Shown one piece after another: positions 17,145-25,619 of a DNA stretch of 64,000 nucleotides. Each line of letters starts with the position of its first letter. The stretch's first letter is position 1. The DNA comes from Sunxiuqinia indica (GTDB lineage: Bacteria > Bacteroidota > Bacteroidia > Bacteroidales > Prolixibacteraceae): contig NZ_WVEM01000003.1 in NCBI RefSeq assembly GCF_009847015.1, positions 186,001-250,000 on the forward strand. The letters run 5' to 3'. A program made the translations under genes and the position numbers. A model generated the notes under the pieces. That model was not told where the DNA came from and searched no databases. It was given only the letters and a program-made list of their open reading frames with translations.

Positions 17145-18362
17145 ATGCTTAAAAAAGGATTTTTAAAACCAGACTTGACAATTAACAAAATTGGGAAAAA
17201 ACAATTTTGGTTTGGATTGGTTTTTGGACTTTTTTCTGCCTTCATAATAAATCTCCTTTTTCTTTATTCAAGAGAAGCGTTGCGCCTGACAACTTTCACA
17301 GGAGATGCTTATATTTTACCATATAGAGAATTTAAATTATATGATTTATTTTTTGCTGCCCTTTCTTCAAGTCTAGGATTTGGCTTTACAGTCGTTTGTT
17401 GGTTTTATGTGTCAAACAAAAAAAAGGGAAAAAAGTACCTGACTACATTTGTTGCTTCAACTTCCTTTTTCATAACATTTCTGGCATTAGCTATCGTTAC
17501 CAGATTTGGTTCAATCCTTTCATTGATAGTGTACAATTTGTATGGATACGATAATCATTTAGATATTTTGAAAGGCTTTTGGTTGTTGCTAGTCCTTATA
17601 CCAATTTACATCCTTTTTGCAAATTGGAATTCTGTCCGACTCGTGTTTAAAACAAAAAATTGGGTGTTGGGTTCCATCATAGCATTTCTATTAAATACAA
17701 TGTTCCTGTTTAAAACAACATATATTGACAGAGACAAAATAAATCAAATCCATTATTCAAGAAACAAAGACCGATTCGAATTTATCGACAATGAAATAAA
17801 TAAAGCCAAACAAATAGGGATTAACATTTCCGACTCGACAAAACTTATTTTACAAAAACGATATGCGGAAAGAACTACGAATCTTGTTTCTCAACTAAAA
17901 GAAGCCTTTAAAACAAAAGGAAGTGTCGACTTGAAAACATTAATTCTTGAAAAAATAGTAATTCATAATCGTAACGAGCAAGCAATGAGTTGGCACAGAC
18001 CTATTGACAGCACAGAACAAAACTGGTCTTACGCAATGCCCGAAGAGATTTATTTTCAGATTTTAAAACATGACGTAAAAAGTCATGAAACCAAACTCCT
18101 ATTTGAAATCTTATCTGAGCAAATTTCGATCTTCACAACAAAAGACATTGACCGGATGGAATCTGAAAGATATTCAAATTTGCAGAAGGAAAAGTATTAT
18201 TTTAAGAGAAGCATTTTAAGGAAAACAGAGACTATCCAAAGTAGACTAAAACAGGTTGTTGAAATACTAAATTCCAATGACAAATATAAAGACTATCAAT
18301 ATCTCATTCCAGACTTTGAGTTTAATGCGACAAGAGGACAAAAAAATATGAAATACAAATAA
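17145..18362 (+). CDS. Hypothetical membrane protein
   Basis: No family recognised. Five hydrophobic segments lie in the N-terminal half (about residues 21-44, 65-90, 100-135, 140-160 and 170-190). The rest, from about residue 195 to 405, is a hydrophilic and probably helical soluble domain rich in Lys, Glu and Ile. The layout of a membrane anchor with a large cytosolic or periplasmic domain is compatible with a sensor or a defence-type effector, but nothing in the sequence decides this. Strongly A+T-rich and with codon use unlike the housekeeping genes nearby. It lies 46 bases after the DUF2971 gene. Confidence 0.6.
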   Translation: MLKKGFLKPDLTINKIGKKQFWFGLVFGLFSAFIINLLFLYSREALRLTTFTGDAYILPYREFKLYDLFFAALSSSLGFGFTVVCWFYVSNKKKGKKYLTTFVASTSFFITFLALAIVTRFGSILSLIVYNLYGYDNHLDILKGFWLLLVLIPIYILFANWNSVRLVFKTKNWVLGSIIAFLLNTMFLFKTTYIDRDKINQIHYSRNKDRFEFIDNEINKAKQIGINISDSTKLILQKRYAERTTNLVSQLKEAFKTKGSVDLKTLILEKIVIHNRNEQAMSWHRPIDSTEQNWSYAMPEEIYFQILKHDVKSHETKLLFEILSEQISIFTTKDIDRMESERYSNLQKEKYYFKRSILRKTETIQSRLKQVVEILNSNDKYKDYQYLIPDFEFNATRGQKNMKYK

Positions 18363-18572
18363 ATAACAGGCGTTAGAAAAGAAGATATTTCAGACTCCCG
18401 TTATAAGCTTTTTAAAAAATCCGAGAAACAGATATGAGTTCTTGTTGAAACACTAATAACATGGAACAGTTTAAATGAAAAGAAATTTCTAAATTTTCAA
18501 CTAATATTTGACTTTTGAATTAAATTAAAATCAGTTGTGGTTATTTATTAACTGATTGAAAAACAATGAAAA

Positions 18573-19001
18573 ATGACTAAAAAACCTTTTAACCAATTGC
18601 TAATTCTAATTTCTATTTTAATATTTACATCATGCTTATTTTTCAATGGTTCCGACAATTCAGACACTGACATTAAAGAAGTTTTGGGCTCCTGGAGAAT
18701 AACGAAAAAATCATTAAAAAAGATGAAGAACGATGACCAAAAGACTGATCATAAAATCATTACCTCTTTTAAATTAAATTCAGATTCCACTGCAACAGTT
18801 TTTTTTGGTGTGTTTGAGAAAAAAATAATGAACGGAACTTGGATTTGGCAAGCTGAGAAAAAATTAGGAAACGAGAATTTTGGTCTTTCTATAAAAAGTG
18901 ACGTTGTTATCCGTGTGAACGGATTATACACATTAGGATTACAACTAAGAGAAGATAATAATCTGTTCACTAGAGATTATACATTTGAAAAACAAAAATA
19001 A
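18573..19001 (+). CDS. Small lipocalin-like lipoprotein
   Basis: A 142-residue protein with a lipoprotein signal (LILIFTSC, C21) and a mature part that begins with IKEVLGSWRITKK, followed by alternating beta-type segments (KIITSFKLNSDSTATVFF, NGTWIWQ). This resembles the lipocalin-like domain of small Bacteroidetes lipoproteins. It would be membrane-anchored in the periplasm or at the surface. It is the third gene of the A+T-rich block. The function is unknown and the fold assignment is tentative. Confidence 0.6.
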   Translation: MTKKPFNQLLILISILIFTSCLFFNGSDNSDTDIKEVLGSWRITKKSLKKMKNDDQKTDHKIITSFKLNSDSTATVFFGVFEKKIMNGTWIWQAEKKLGNENFGLSIKSDVVIRVNGLYTLGLQLREDNNLFTRDYTFEKQK

Positions 19002-19169
19002 AAACGGCTTATAATTGTAAATTGCATTGCGAGGTTCGTGCGGTGCTTTGTCTCTGCTCCTTTTCTTGACGGTCAGGTCCTGCCGGCTGCTGACGCTCAT
19101 CGAAATTCAACCCGACAAAAAGTGCGACCCCTTGAAGCTGAATTTCTGGTTGCCACAATCACGCCACGG
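19002..19169. other. G+C-richer junction sequence after the A+T-rich block
   Basis: The base composition changes sharply here. It contains an 8-bp inverted repeat GAAATTCA/TGAATTTC (19102-19109, 19139-19146) and a GTCAG/CTGAC pair near 19070-19095. It may mark the right end of the acquired block. No gene is supported; a short plus-strand open frame beginning in it runs antisense into the esterase gene. Confidence 0.35.
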
Positions 19170-20795
19170 TTATTTCTTAAAATAGTCCATCACCGGTTGG
19201 TTTTGGAGGTTGCTATCGTCCCAACCAGCCTGGATCATTGATTTTGCAACTAAGCGTTGTCCTGAGACTTTCAGATGGATTCCGTCGATCGTTAGTTCGC
19301 TCCAAATTGGCAGCAAGGTATGATACACATCAATAAAAGTGCAGCCTTCTTCCTCCGCTACTTTTTTAAAGCGTGGAAACAGCCAGGCAATGTCTTCTGA
19401 GCCACCTTTGTACTTTGGGATTAGCTCATCGTCGCTGGCATAGGGTGGGGGCGACACCACATAAATATTGGGCTGGTATTTTTTATAGGCCGGATGCGTT
19501 TTAATTTTTTCAATCAACGTTTTCATATTTTGAGGAACGAGCTTCAGGCTGTCGTCAAAAACAGCTTTGCAGTCGTTGGTTCCCAGCATGATCATGATTT
19601 TATCCATGCCGTGCAGTGTCTTTGCCGCCGAGCTCATGTAATTGTCGATGTTGCGAAGCGTGTTCAGCTCAGCGCGGTTGAGGTTGTCAAAACCGATTGT
19701 ATTTCCTGAAATGCAGGTGTTGTGAATGAAATCGTTGAATTGAATCTGTTTGAGCTGAGTCACCCAACCATGGGGAATGGCACCGTTCGAATCGCCAATG
19801 GCCAGTACTTTTTGCGCTTTGAGTGGAAACAAGGCCTGGTCGATTAGCATTTCATGCCCCCCTTCGAAAATATTGATCTGTACTTTATCTTTGTATTGAC
19901 GACGGAACAGGATATCGCCGTGCCGCGTGCCCTCGGGATTGAGAAAATCGGTGTTTCTGCGCTCAACCAGTCGTAGCATTTCTTCGGTTGAAATAGGGGT
20001 TTCCTGATCATTGGGATCAAAATCGCGCACTACTTTGTTGAAAAACCGCAGGCTTTGGGTGATGGGCACCGAACCTGTGTAACCATCGTGAATACCGGTG
20101 GAGATATACAGTTTGCTATTTTCGCGCTGCGCTACGGGTGTATTCATAAAAATGGGCGAGCGTTTGCGCGCTTCGGCTGCATTGAATTTGTAGTGGTCGC
20201 CTTCAAAATGCTGGCCGGTCGTAACTTGGGCAATGTGGCGGGCATACTTTCGCTTTCGACCAACCGACTCGTAATACCAGTCTTCCAGGTTTGAAATGGA
20301 AGCCCAGGCTGAGAACGACTGGATGTGATGTTTGGTTTTCATGTAGCATAGCAGGGTTGCGTATCCACCACCGCTGACACCAATAACGTGCATGTTGCTT
20401 GTGTCCACATTGCCATGCTGAATGGCGTAGTCGATGGCATCGTCAATATCTTGAATGACAAGTTCACTTCCACAGGCTTCAGGCTTGTCGTTTACCCCCC
20501 TGAAGTTTGGGTGGATATAATTGTAATCACCTTTCACACATATCCACGATAGCGTATCTTCTTGGTTAAAATCACCGCTCCATGTGTGTAAGCTGATAAT
20601 CAGCGGACGCGGGCTGTCAGCTTTCGATTGAAAAAAATAGGCTGGCTGTGGCGATTTGTCGATTGTTGAAATAACGTCTACTTTTTGGCAGTCGGCTGGC
20701 CAGTCTTTCGAATGGGTGTCATCCCATTTGGGGTCGTTTTGCGCCATGGCAATATTCATAATTAGCAAGCAAATGAGTAGTGTGACAATTTTCAT
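19170..20795 (-). CDS. Secreted alpha/beta-hydrolase fused to SGNH esterase
   Basis: A signal peptide (residues 1-18, cleavage after AMA) leads into two hydrolase domains. Residues about 30-325 form an alpha/beta hydrolase with nucleophile S141 in GVSGGGY and plausible D237 and H314 (GGHE). Residues about 327-541 form an SGNH/GDSL esterase with all blocks: GDSN (S336), SGN (G364), GTND (N407) and DGIH (D504, H507). Both catalytic sets look intact. Such enzymes remove acetyl or methyl esters from plant polysaccharides, so a role in pectin de-esterification is plausible given the locus near 39-62 kb. Substrates are not evident from sequence. The gene stands alone, convergent with the lipoprotein gene. 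Confidence 0.85.
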   Translation of the reverse strand: MKIVTLLICLLIMNIAMAQNDPKWDDTHSKDWPADCQKVDVISTIDKSPQPAYFFQSKADSPRPLIISLHTWSGDFNQEDTLSWICVKGDYNYIHPNFRGVNDKPEACGSELVIQDIDDAIDYAIQHGNVDTSNMHVIGVSGGGYATLLCYMKTKHHIQSFSAWASISNLEDWYYESVGRKRKYARHIAQVTTGQHFEGDHYKFNAAEARKRSPIFMNTPVAQRENSKLYISTGIHDGYTGSVPITQSLRFFNKVVRDFDPNDQETPISTEEMLRLVERRNTDFLNPEGTRHGDILFRRQYKDKVQINIFEGGHEMLIDQALFPLKAQKVLAIGDSNGAIPHGWVTQLKQIQFNDFIHNTCISGNTIGFDNLNRAELNTLRNIDNYMSSAAKTLHGMDKIMIMLGTNDCKAVFDDSLKLVPQNMKTLIEKIKTHPAYKKYQPNIYVVSPPPYASDDELIPKYKGGSEDIAWLFPRFKKVAEEEGCTFIDVYHTLLPIWSELTIDGIHLKVSGQRLVAKSMIQAGWDDSNLQNQPVMDYFKK

Positions 20796-20879
20796 CTTTA
20801 ATTATTTTTGATTCACGGAGAATGTTCGTCCTTGAATAATTTCAAAATGCGATTCGTCTTTTTTTGAACATTTAAAGTG

Positions 20880-20893
20880 AGCTAAATTTAGCT
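20880..20893. promoter_or_regulatory. 14-bp palindrome upstream of the double esterase gene
   Basis: AGCTAAATTTAGCT is a perfect palindrome 85 bases before the esterase start and 101 bases before the divergent gene. It could be an operator; no regulator is adjacent. Confidence 0.3.
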
Positions 20894-20993
20894 TTTTGTT
20901 GGTCTATTCCCAAACAGGAGTTTCGATTGTTCCGTATTTTCCATTGATTTTTTTGTTGAAATTAGGTATCTTATAAATACTAACTAAAAAGAT

Positions 20994-21467
20994 ATGACTA
21001 TGATAAGGAGAGGAAGAAAGAAAAAATTTTATGGTTGGGTTGTTATTCCTGTTTTAATTATTCTTCCACTTGTTATTGTTATCCTTCTCCCAAAGGAATG
21101 TCGTGTAAATATTTTTAATAGGAAATTTGATGAGTTGAATTTTTTAGCTGTTGTCATTGCATTGGCAACATACATTTCTGCCGTTAGGTTAGGCCTGTTG
21201 ACACGATTATGGACTAGGAATGACTCTGTAATTCGCTCAAAGTCCGATAAGCCAAAATGTGTCATCTTGTCTTTGATTCCCATTGATTTTAACCTTGTTT
21301 TATGCGGGGTAGGGATTGCTACGATTTATTTTTTCCCTGGCCTTTTAGACGAGAGTTATACGAAATCAGGAATTAGTATAATTTTCATAATTACGATCAT
21401 TTACCTGATTGTTGAACACGTTATTGCGTGGATCGATAGTTACATTAAATTTTTTTCAAAAAAGTAG
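20994..21467 (+). CDS. Hypothetical membrane protein
   Basis: Unrecognised 157-residue protein with a basic N-terminus (MIRRGRKKK) and four hydrophobic segments at about residues 14-33, 49-68, 88-115 and 125-147, so an inner-membrane protein. No conserved motif was identified. It is convergent with the 5-oxoprolinase gene and only 25 bases separate their ends, without a terminator hairpin that I can see. The gene is A+T-rich. Confidence 0.6.
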   Translation: MTMIRRGRKKKFYGWVVIPVLIILPLVIVILLPKECRVNIFNRKFDELNFLAVVIALATYISAVRLGLLTRLWTRNDSVIRSKSDKPKCVILSLIPIDFNLVLCGVGIATIYFFPGLLDESYTKSGISIIFIITIIYLIVEHVIAWIDSYIKFFSKK

Positions 21468-21492
21468 TTGCCTTTTCTGATTGTCGATACAA

Positions 21493-24400
21493 CTAATCCG
21501 TTTTTCCATAGCCACCCCCGCCGGGCGTTTCAATCACAAACTGGTCGCCATCCTGTAAATCCATATTCTGGATGGATTGAAGTTGGACGACTTCACCATT
21601 CTTTCGGATGACCTTTTGCTTTCCGGCTTGCCCATTTTGTCCGCCTTTCAAACCATACGGGCCGGAGTTGCGCCGCTGGGTGAGTACCGATAAATTGACC
21701 GGTTCCAAAAAAGTCAATTTACGAATGATGCCATCGCCTCCGTTCCATTTTCCGGCTCCTCCCGAGTTTTGTCGAATGGAAAATTCATCCAGCCGAACCG
21801 GGTAGCGCAGTTCCATGATTTCAGGATCAGTAATGCGGGTATTGGTCATGTGATGATGCACGGCACTTGCTCCGTTGAACCCATTGCCAGCTCCGCAACC
21901 ACCGCAAATCGTTTCGTAGTAGCCAAAGTTTTCATTTCCAAACAGGGTGTTATTCATGGTTCCCTGACTGGCAGCTATCACGCCAAAGGCTTTTAGTAAG
22001 GTGTCGGTCAGGCGCATGCTGATTTCAACATTGCCACCAACCACGGCCGGGCACTTGGTCGGATCATCATCAAAAACAGGATTTAACAAACCGTTGGACA
22101 GATGAATAGAAACTGGTTGCAATAATCCATCGTTTAATGGGATCGACTCTTTTAAGAGCAGACGCAAAACATAAATGGTTACACTTTGTACAATGGCTTC
22201 GGTAGCATTCATATTGCCGGTGTGAACCTCCGCACTTCCTGTAAAATCGATTTTGCACTCACCATCTTTTAAATCAACTTTTACTTTCAGCAAGGAGCCA
22301 TCATCCAATCTTTCCTCGGCGTCATAAATACCATCCGAAAATTTCGACAAGGTTTCGCGCATTTTATCTGCGGCGTGTTTTTTCAATAAACTGAAGTAAT
22401 TGCTTACTGTTTCTGCCCCATGTTGTTCTATGAGGTTTAGCAGCGCATCTTGTCCGTTTTTATTTGCCGCAATTGCTGCATTCAAATCTGCCAGGTTTTC
22501 TTCAACCGAGCGGGTAGGAAAGGGGCCTTTCAAGAGGATGTCGCGCATGCCGTCCCAATCCACCTGATTTCCTTTTACAAGGTGAAAAGGGGAAATAACC
22601 ACGCCTTCTTCGGCCAGATTTTTGGCGTTCGGTGGCATGGAGCCCGGACTGATTCCGCCAATCTCGCTATGATGCGCCCGGTTCACGACAAAGGCAACTC
22701 GTTTCCTCTCATGAAAAACAGCAGTCACCAAGGTTACGTCAGGAAGATGAGAACCACCGTACTTGGGATGATTGGTCACAATGGTGTCGCCTTCTTCAAT
22801 CTGAATATGTTTTAACAAGCTTTTTACACACACGCCCAATCCGCCAAGGTGAACAGGAATGTGAGGCGCATTGGCTACCAGCCCTCCGTCAGCATCTAAA
22901 AGGGCACATGAAAAATCAAGTCGCTCTTTAATGTTAACCGACAAAGCTGTTCGTTGCAACAAGGCGCCCATGTTTTCGGCAATCGACATAAACCGATTCG
23001 CAAACAGTTCCAATTCGGTTTCCTGGGTCTGCTCTTTGATGTCGGCGTTTACTTCAGTTTTCGATAGCACAGCTGTTCCATGCGAATAGAGTTGTAGCTG
23101 CCAGCCTTTTTTTAGATAGGTTGTGGCGTAATTGTCCAGAAAAAGAGCTGGGCCCGTAATTTCTGCTCCGGGGTTCAAGTCGTCGCGCACAAATACGGGA
23201 ATCTGTTCACTTCGAATACGGTAACCTGGCTCGGGGATATAAGATTCGGCTTGTGCGGTTGGGGGGGCTTCTTCTTTCGACTTTACTGAAGCGATGGTGC
23301 GAATGGCCTCCAACTCAATGGGGCGGTTTTTAACCTGATGTCCGTATAGTTTTTTGTATTGTTTGTGAAACTTCCTGATGGCATCTTCTTCTTTTTTGTA
23401 TTGAATTTCCAGGCTGCTGTCTTGTCCTTGGAAACGAAGAAATAGCATGCGTTGCCGGATTTCAATCTGATCGGATTGGAAGCCTTCGTCTTCTAATAGT
23501 CTCACGGCATTGTTTTCAATCTCTTCAAATTGATTGGCTAATGAAGACTCTGCTTCATCCCAATACGCCAGGATTTGTTTTTCGGCAAAGCGTTCGATAC
23601 GTGCGTGTCCAATTCCATATGCACTCAGCAATCCGGCATCTTGTGGAAGAAGAACGGTTTTGATTGTCAGCATGTCGGCAATGTCACAAGCGTGAAGTCC
23701 TCCGGCACCTCCAAACGCAACTAAGGAAAAGTCCTTCGGATTATAGCCTTGCGAAATTGATATTTTCCGAATCGCTCCGGCCATAATCTCATTGGCAATG
23801 TCAATAAATCCATCCAATATTTTTTGTGCCGACTGCTTTTTGCCCGATTTTTCTTCTACCTGAAGGATTAATTCATTCAACCGCTCCTGAGCCGCTTCAG
23901 GAAAAACAGGGATAGAAAACCGGGAGGTGTCCAACCTGCCGAGTAACAAGTTGACATCAGTTATTGTTAGCGGACCACCTGCACCATAGCAAGCCGGGCC
24001 GGGAAAAGCGCTGGCACTCTCCGGACCAACAAAAAGTTTATAGCCGTCGAACCCACAAATTGATCCACCTCCTGCAGCTACGGTTTCAATAGCGATCGCT
24101 GAACTGTTGATAATCGAATCGCCCACTTCCAGCTCATAGCGATAATCAAAAGCACCGCTGTAGCGCGAAACATCGGTGCTGGTGCCGCCCATATCGAAGG
24201 TAATCAGGTTTTGCCGCCCACAATTTTTTCCGATTAGCGATGCGCCAACAACTCCTCCGGCGGGGCCGCTCAATAAACTGTCTTTGGGTTGAAAATTGTC
24301 GGCTGCCACCAAGCTTCCGGCACTGGTCATTATCTGGAAAGCGTGTTTGCCGACTCGTTCAACGATGTTATTCACGTAGTTATGAATGATGGGAGAGAGG

Positions 24401-25257
24401 TAGGCATTGACAACAGTCGTTTCAGCCCGCGGGACGATTTTTACAAGCGGTGTTAATTCGGCTGACGCAGAGATCGATTGAAAACCAAGTTCTTCGAGAA
24501 TCTTTTTTGTTTCTTCTTCGTGAATTGGGTTCTTATACGCATTCACGAATGCAATGGCAACAGATTCAAATTTTTGATTTCGGAGCTCCTGCAATTGTTG
24601 CCGAAGCTTGTCTTTATCCAGTGCCAGCAAAATGTTTCCTTGTGCATCAATTCGTTCATCAACCTCTAAAACTGAGTTTGCGATTTGCTGTCGTTTTTCA
24701 ACGTTCATTGCAAAAATGTCGGGACGCGCCTGGTTGCCAATCTTTAGCAGGTCTTTAAATCCTTTGGTGACCAGAATAAGTGTTTTTGCACCCTTTCTCT
24801 CTAGTAATGCATTTGTTCCTTTAGTTGAGCCTAATTTGAGTTGTAAGTTTGGAAAAGTTTCAGTCAATGCTGTTTGTGTAATCAGTCGTGCTCCCAAAAC
24901 CGGCGCTTCTTCATGCGAGGTGATTTCAAAATTGGCTCCTTCTTTCAAATTTTCAGAGGAGAATGGCTGGTTGATTTCCATCCGTTTTTGTTGGATGTCA
25001 AAGGAGACAATCTTAAAATTTGTATACTCTTCGCCCAATAAACGAAAAGAAAAACCTTGAATAATATCGCGTTCCAACTCCCAAGCTTCGTGAATAATTA
25101 ATGAAGTGGCTGATTCTATTTTTTTGATGCTTCCCCGAAGGCTGCTGTTGCTTAAAACTTTGCGTCGGTATTCGGTTCCATTCTGATCAATACCAATACA
25201 ATCGGTAAATGTTCCGCCTGTGTCAACAAACAGCTGAAAATGTCTTTTATTTTCCAT
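21493..25257 (-). CDS. 5-oxoprolinase, fused HyuA-HyuB type
   Basis: ATP-dependent cleavage of 5-oxo-L-proline to glutamate is the reaction of full-length members; hydantoinases and acetone carboxylases are relatives. Residues 1-690 are the HyuA-type ATPase part: the phosphate loop FVDTGGTFTDCIG at 9-21, GSTKGTNALLERKGA, the second nucleotide motif TFDMGGTSTDVSR and AFGGAGGLHACDIA. Residues about 710-1254 are the HyuB-type part, with AENMGALLQRTALSVNIKER and DEFSIRQNSGGAGKWNGGDG. The length of 1254 residues equals the eukaryotic-style fused enzyme, while many bacteria have two genes. Cytosolic. It stands alone and is divergent from the ATP-grasp/transglutaminase operon. Confidence 0.93.
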   Translation of the reverse strand: MENKRHFQLFVDTGGTFTDCIGIDQNGTEYRRKVLSNSSLRGSIKKIESATSLIIHEAWELERDIIQGFSFRLLGEEYTNFKIVSFDIQQKRMEINQPFSSENLKEGANFEITSHEEAPVLGARLITQTALTETFPNLQLKLGSTKGTNALLERKGAKTLILVTKGFKDLLKIGNQARPDIFAMNVEKRQQIANSVLEVDERIDAQGNILLALDKDKLRQQLQELRNQKFESVAIAFVNAYKNPIHEEETKKILEELGFQSISASAELTPLVKIVPRAETTVVNAYLSPIIHNYVNNIVERVGKHAFQIMTSAGSLVAADNFQPKDSLLSGPAGGVVGASLIGKNCGRQNLITFDMGGTSTDVSRYSGAFDYRYELEVGDSIINSSAIAIETVAAGGGSICGFDGYKLFVGPESASAFPGPACYGAGGPLTITDVNLLLGRLDTSRFSIPVFPEAAQERLNELILQVEEKSGKKQSAQKILDGFIDIANEIMAGAIRKISISQGYNPKDFSLVAFGGAGGLHACDIADMLTIKTVLLPQDAGLLSAYGIGHARIERFAEKQILAYWDEAESSLANQFEEIENNAVRLLEDEGFQSDQIEIRQRMLFLRFQGQDSSLEIQYKKEEDAIRKFHKQYKKLYGHQVKNRPIELEAIRTIASVKSKEEAPPTAQAESYIPEPGYRIRSEQIPVFVRDDLNPGAEITGPALFLDNYATTYLKKGWQLQLYSHGTAVLSKTEVNADIKEQTQETELELFANRFMSIAENMGALLQRTALSVNIKERLDFSCALLDADGGLVANAPHIPVHLGGLGVCVKSLLKHIQIEEGDTIVTNHPKYGGSHLPDVTLVTAVFHERKRVAFVVNRAHHSEIGGISPGSMPPNAKNLAEEGVVISPFHLVKGNQVDWDGMRDILLKGPFPTRSVEENLADLNAAIAANKNGQDALLNLIEQHGAETVSNYFSLLKKHAADKMRETLSKFSDGIYDAEERLDDGSLLKVKVDLKDGECKIDFTGSAEVHTGNMNATEAIVQSVTIYVLRLLLKESIPLNDGLLQPVSIHLSNGLLNPVFDDDPTKCPAVVGGNVEISMRLTDTLLKAFGVIAASQGTMNNTLFGNENFGYYETICGGCGAGNGFNGASAVHHHMTNTRITDPEIMELRYPVRLDEFSIRQNSGGAGKWNGGDGIIRKLTFLEPVNLSVLTQRRNSGPYGLKGGQNGQAGKQKVIRKNGEVVQLQSIQNMDLQDGDQFVIETPGGGGYGKTD

Positions 25258-25619
25258 ATTATTATTCCTGAATCCTCACGAAAATACAACAAAATGACAA
25301 ATTTGGTAATTCACAGAGCAGTTCATAAATGCATCTTGTAATAGGTGTTAATTATGCAATGGTTTGATCATTAGTTAATTTCCAGTGATTTTTTTGTGTT
25401 CAGATGTTCGATTGACATTTTTCAACAGTTTGATGGAAGAGTTTCTGTCCTGTTTATTGTCGTTTAGAAACTAGAAGACCCTATTTCGTATCAATATCGG
25501 CAATTATGATCGTTCATTCGTCAATTTGATTATATTTGATTGATTTGCGAGTCAAATTGAAAACAGTTAAACTTATTGTTTTAATAAATTGTTATTGATA
25601 TAAACTTCATGGTTACAAT
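25258..25619. other. Divergent intergenic region upstream of the ATP-grasp operon
   Basis: 362 bases without a gene. The right part holds a candidate -7 box flanked by a 9-bp inverted repeat (25521-25560). The left part has no recognisable promoter for the 5-oxoprolinase gene. Confidence 0.5.
25521..25560 (+). promoter_or_regulatory. Candidate promoter and operator of the ATP-grasp/transglutaminase operon
   Basis: TATATTTG (25531-25538) fits the -7 consensus. It lies between the arms of a perfect inverted repeat, TCAATTTGA (25521-25529) and TCAAATTGA (25552-25560). A repressor site over the promoter, or a hairpin at the 5' end of the transcript, would both fit. No TTG -33 box at the standard distance was found. 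Confidence 0.4.

Noticed and set aside
16274-19100. True integron with attC sites
   Set aside because: No integrase gene, and the junctions lack full attC core pairs (GTTRRRY with its partner); only a cassette-like resemblance is claimed.
19038-19241. 67-residue plus-strand frame after the A+T-rich block
   Set aside because: It overlaps the end of the esterase gene in antisense, has no family resemblance and an unusual composition.
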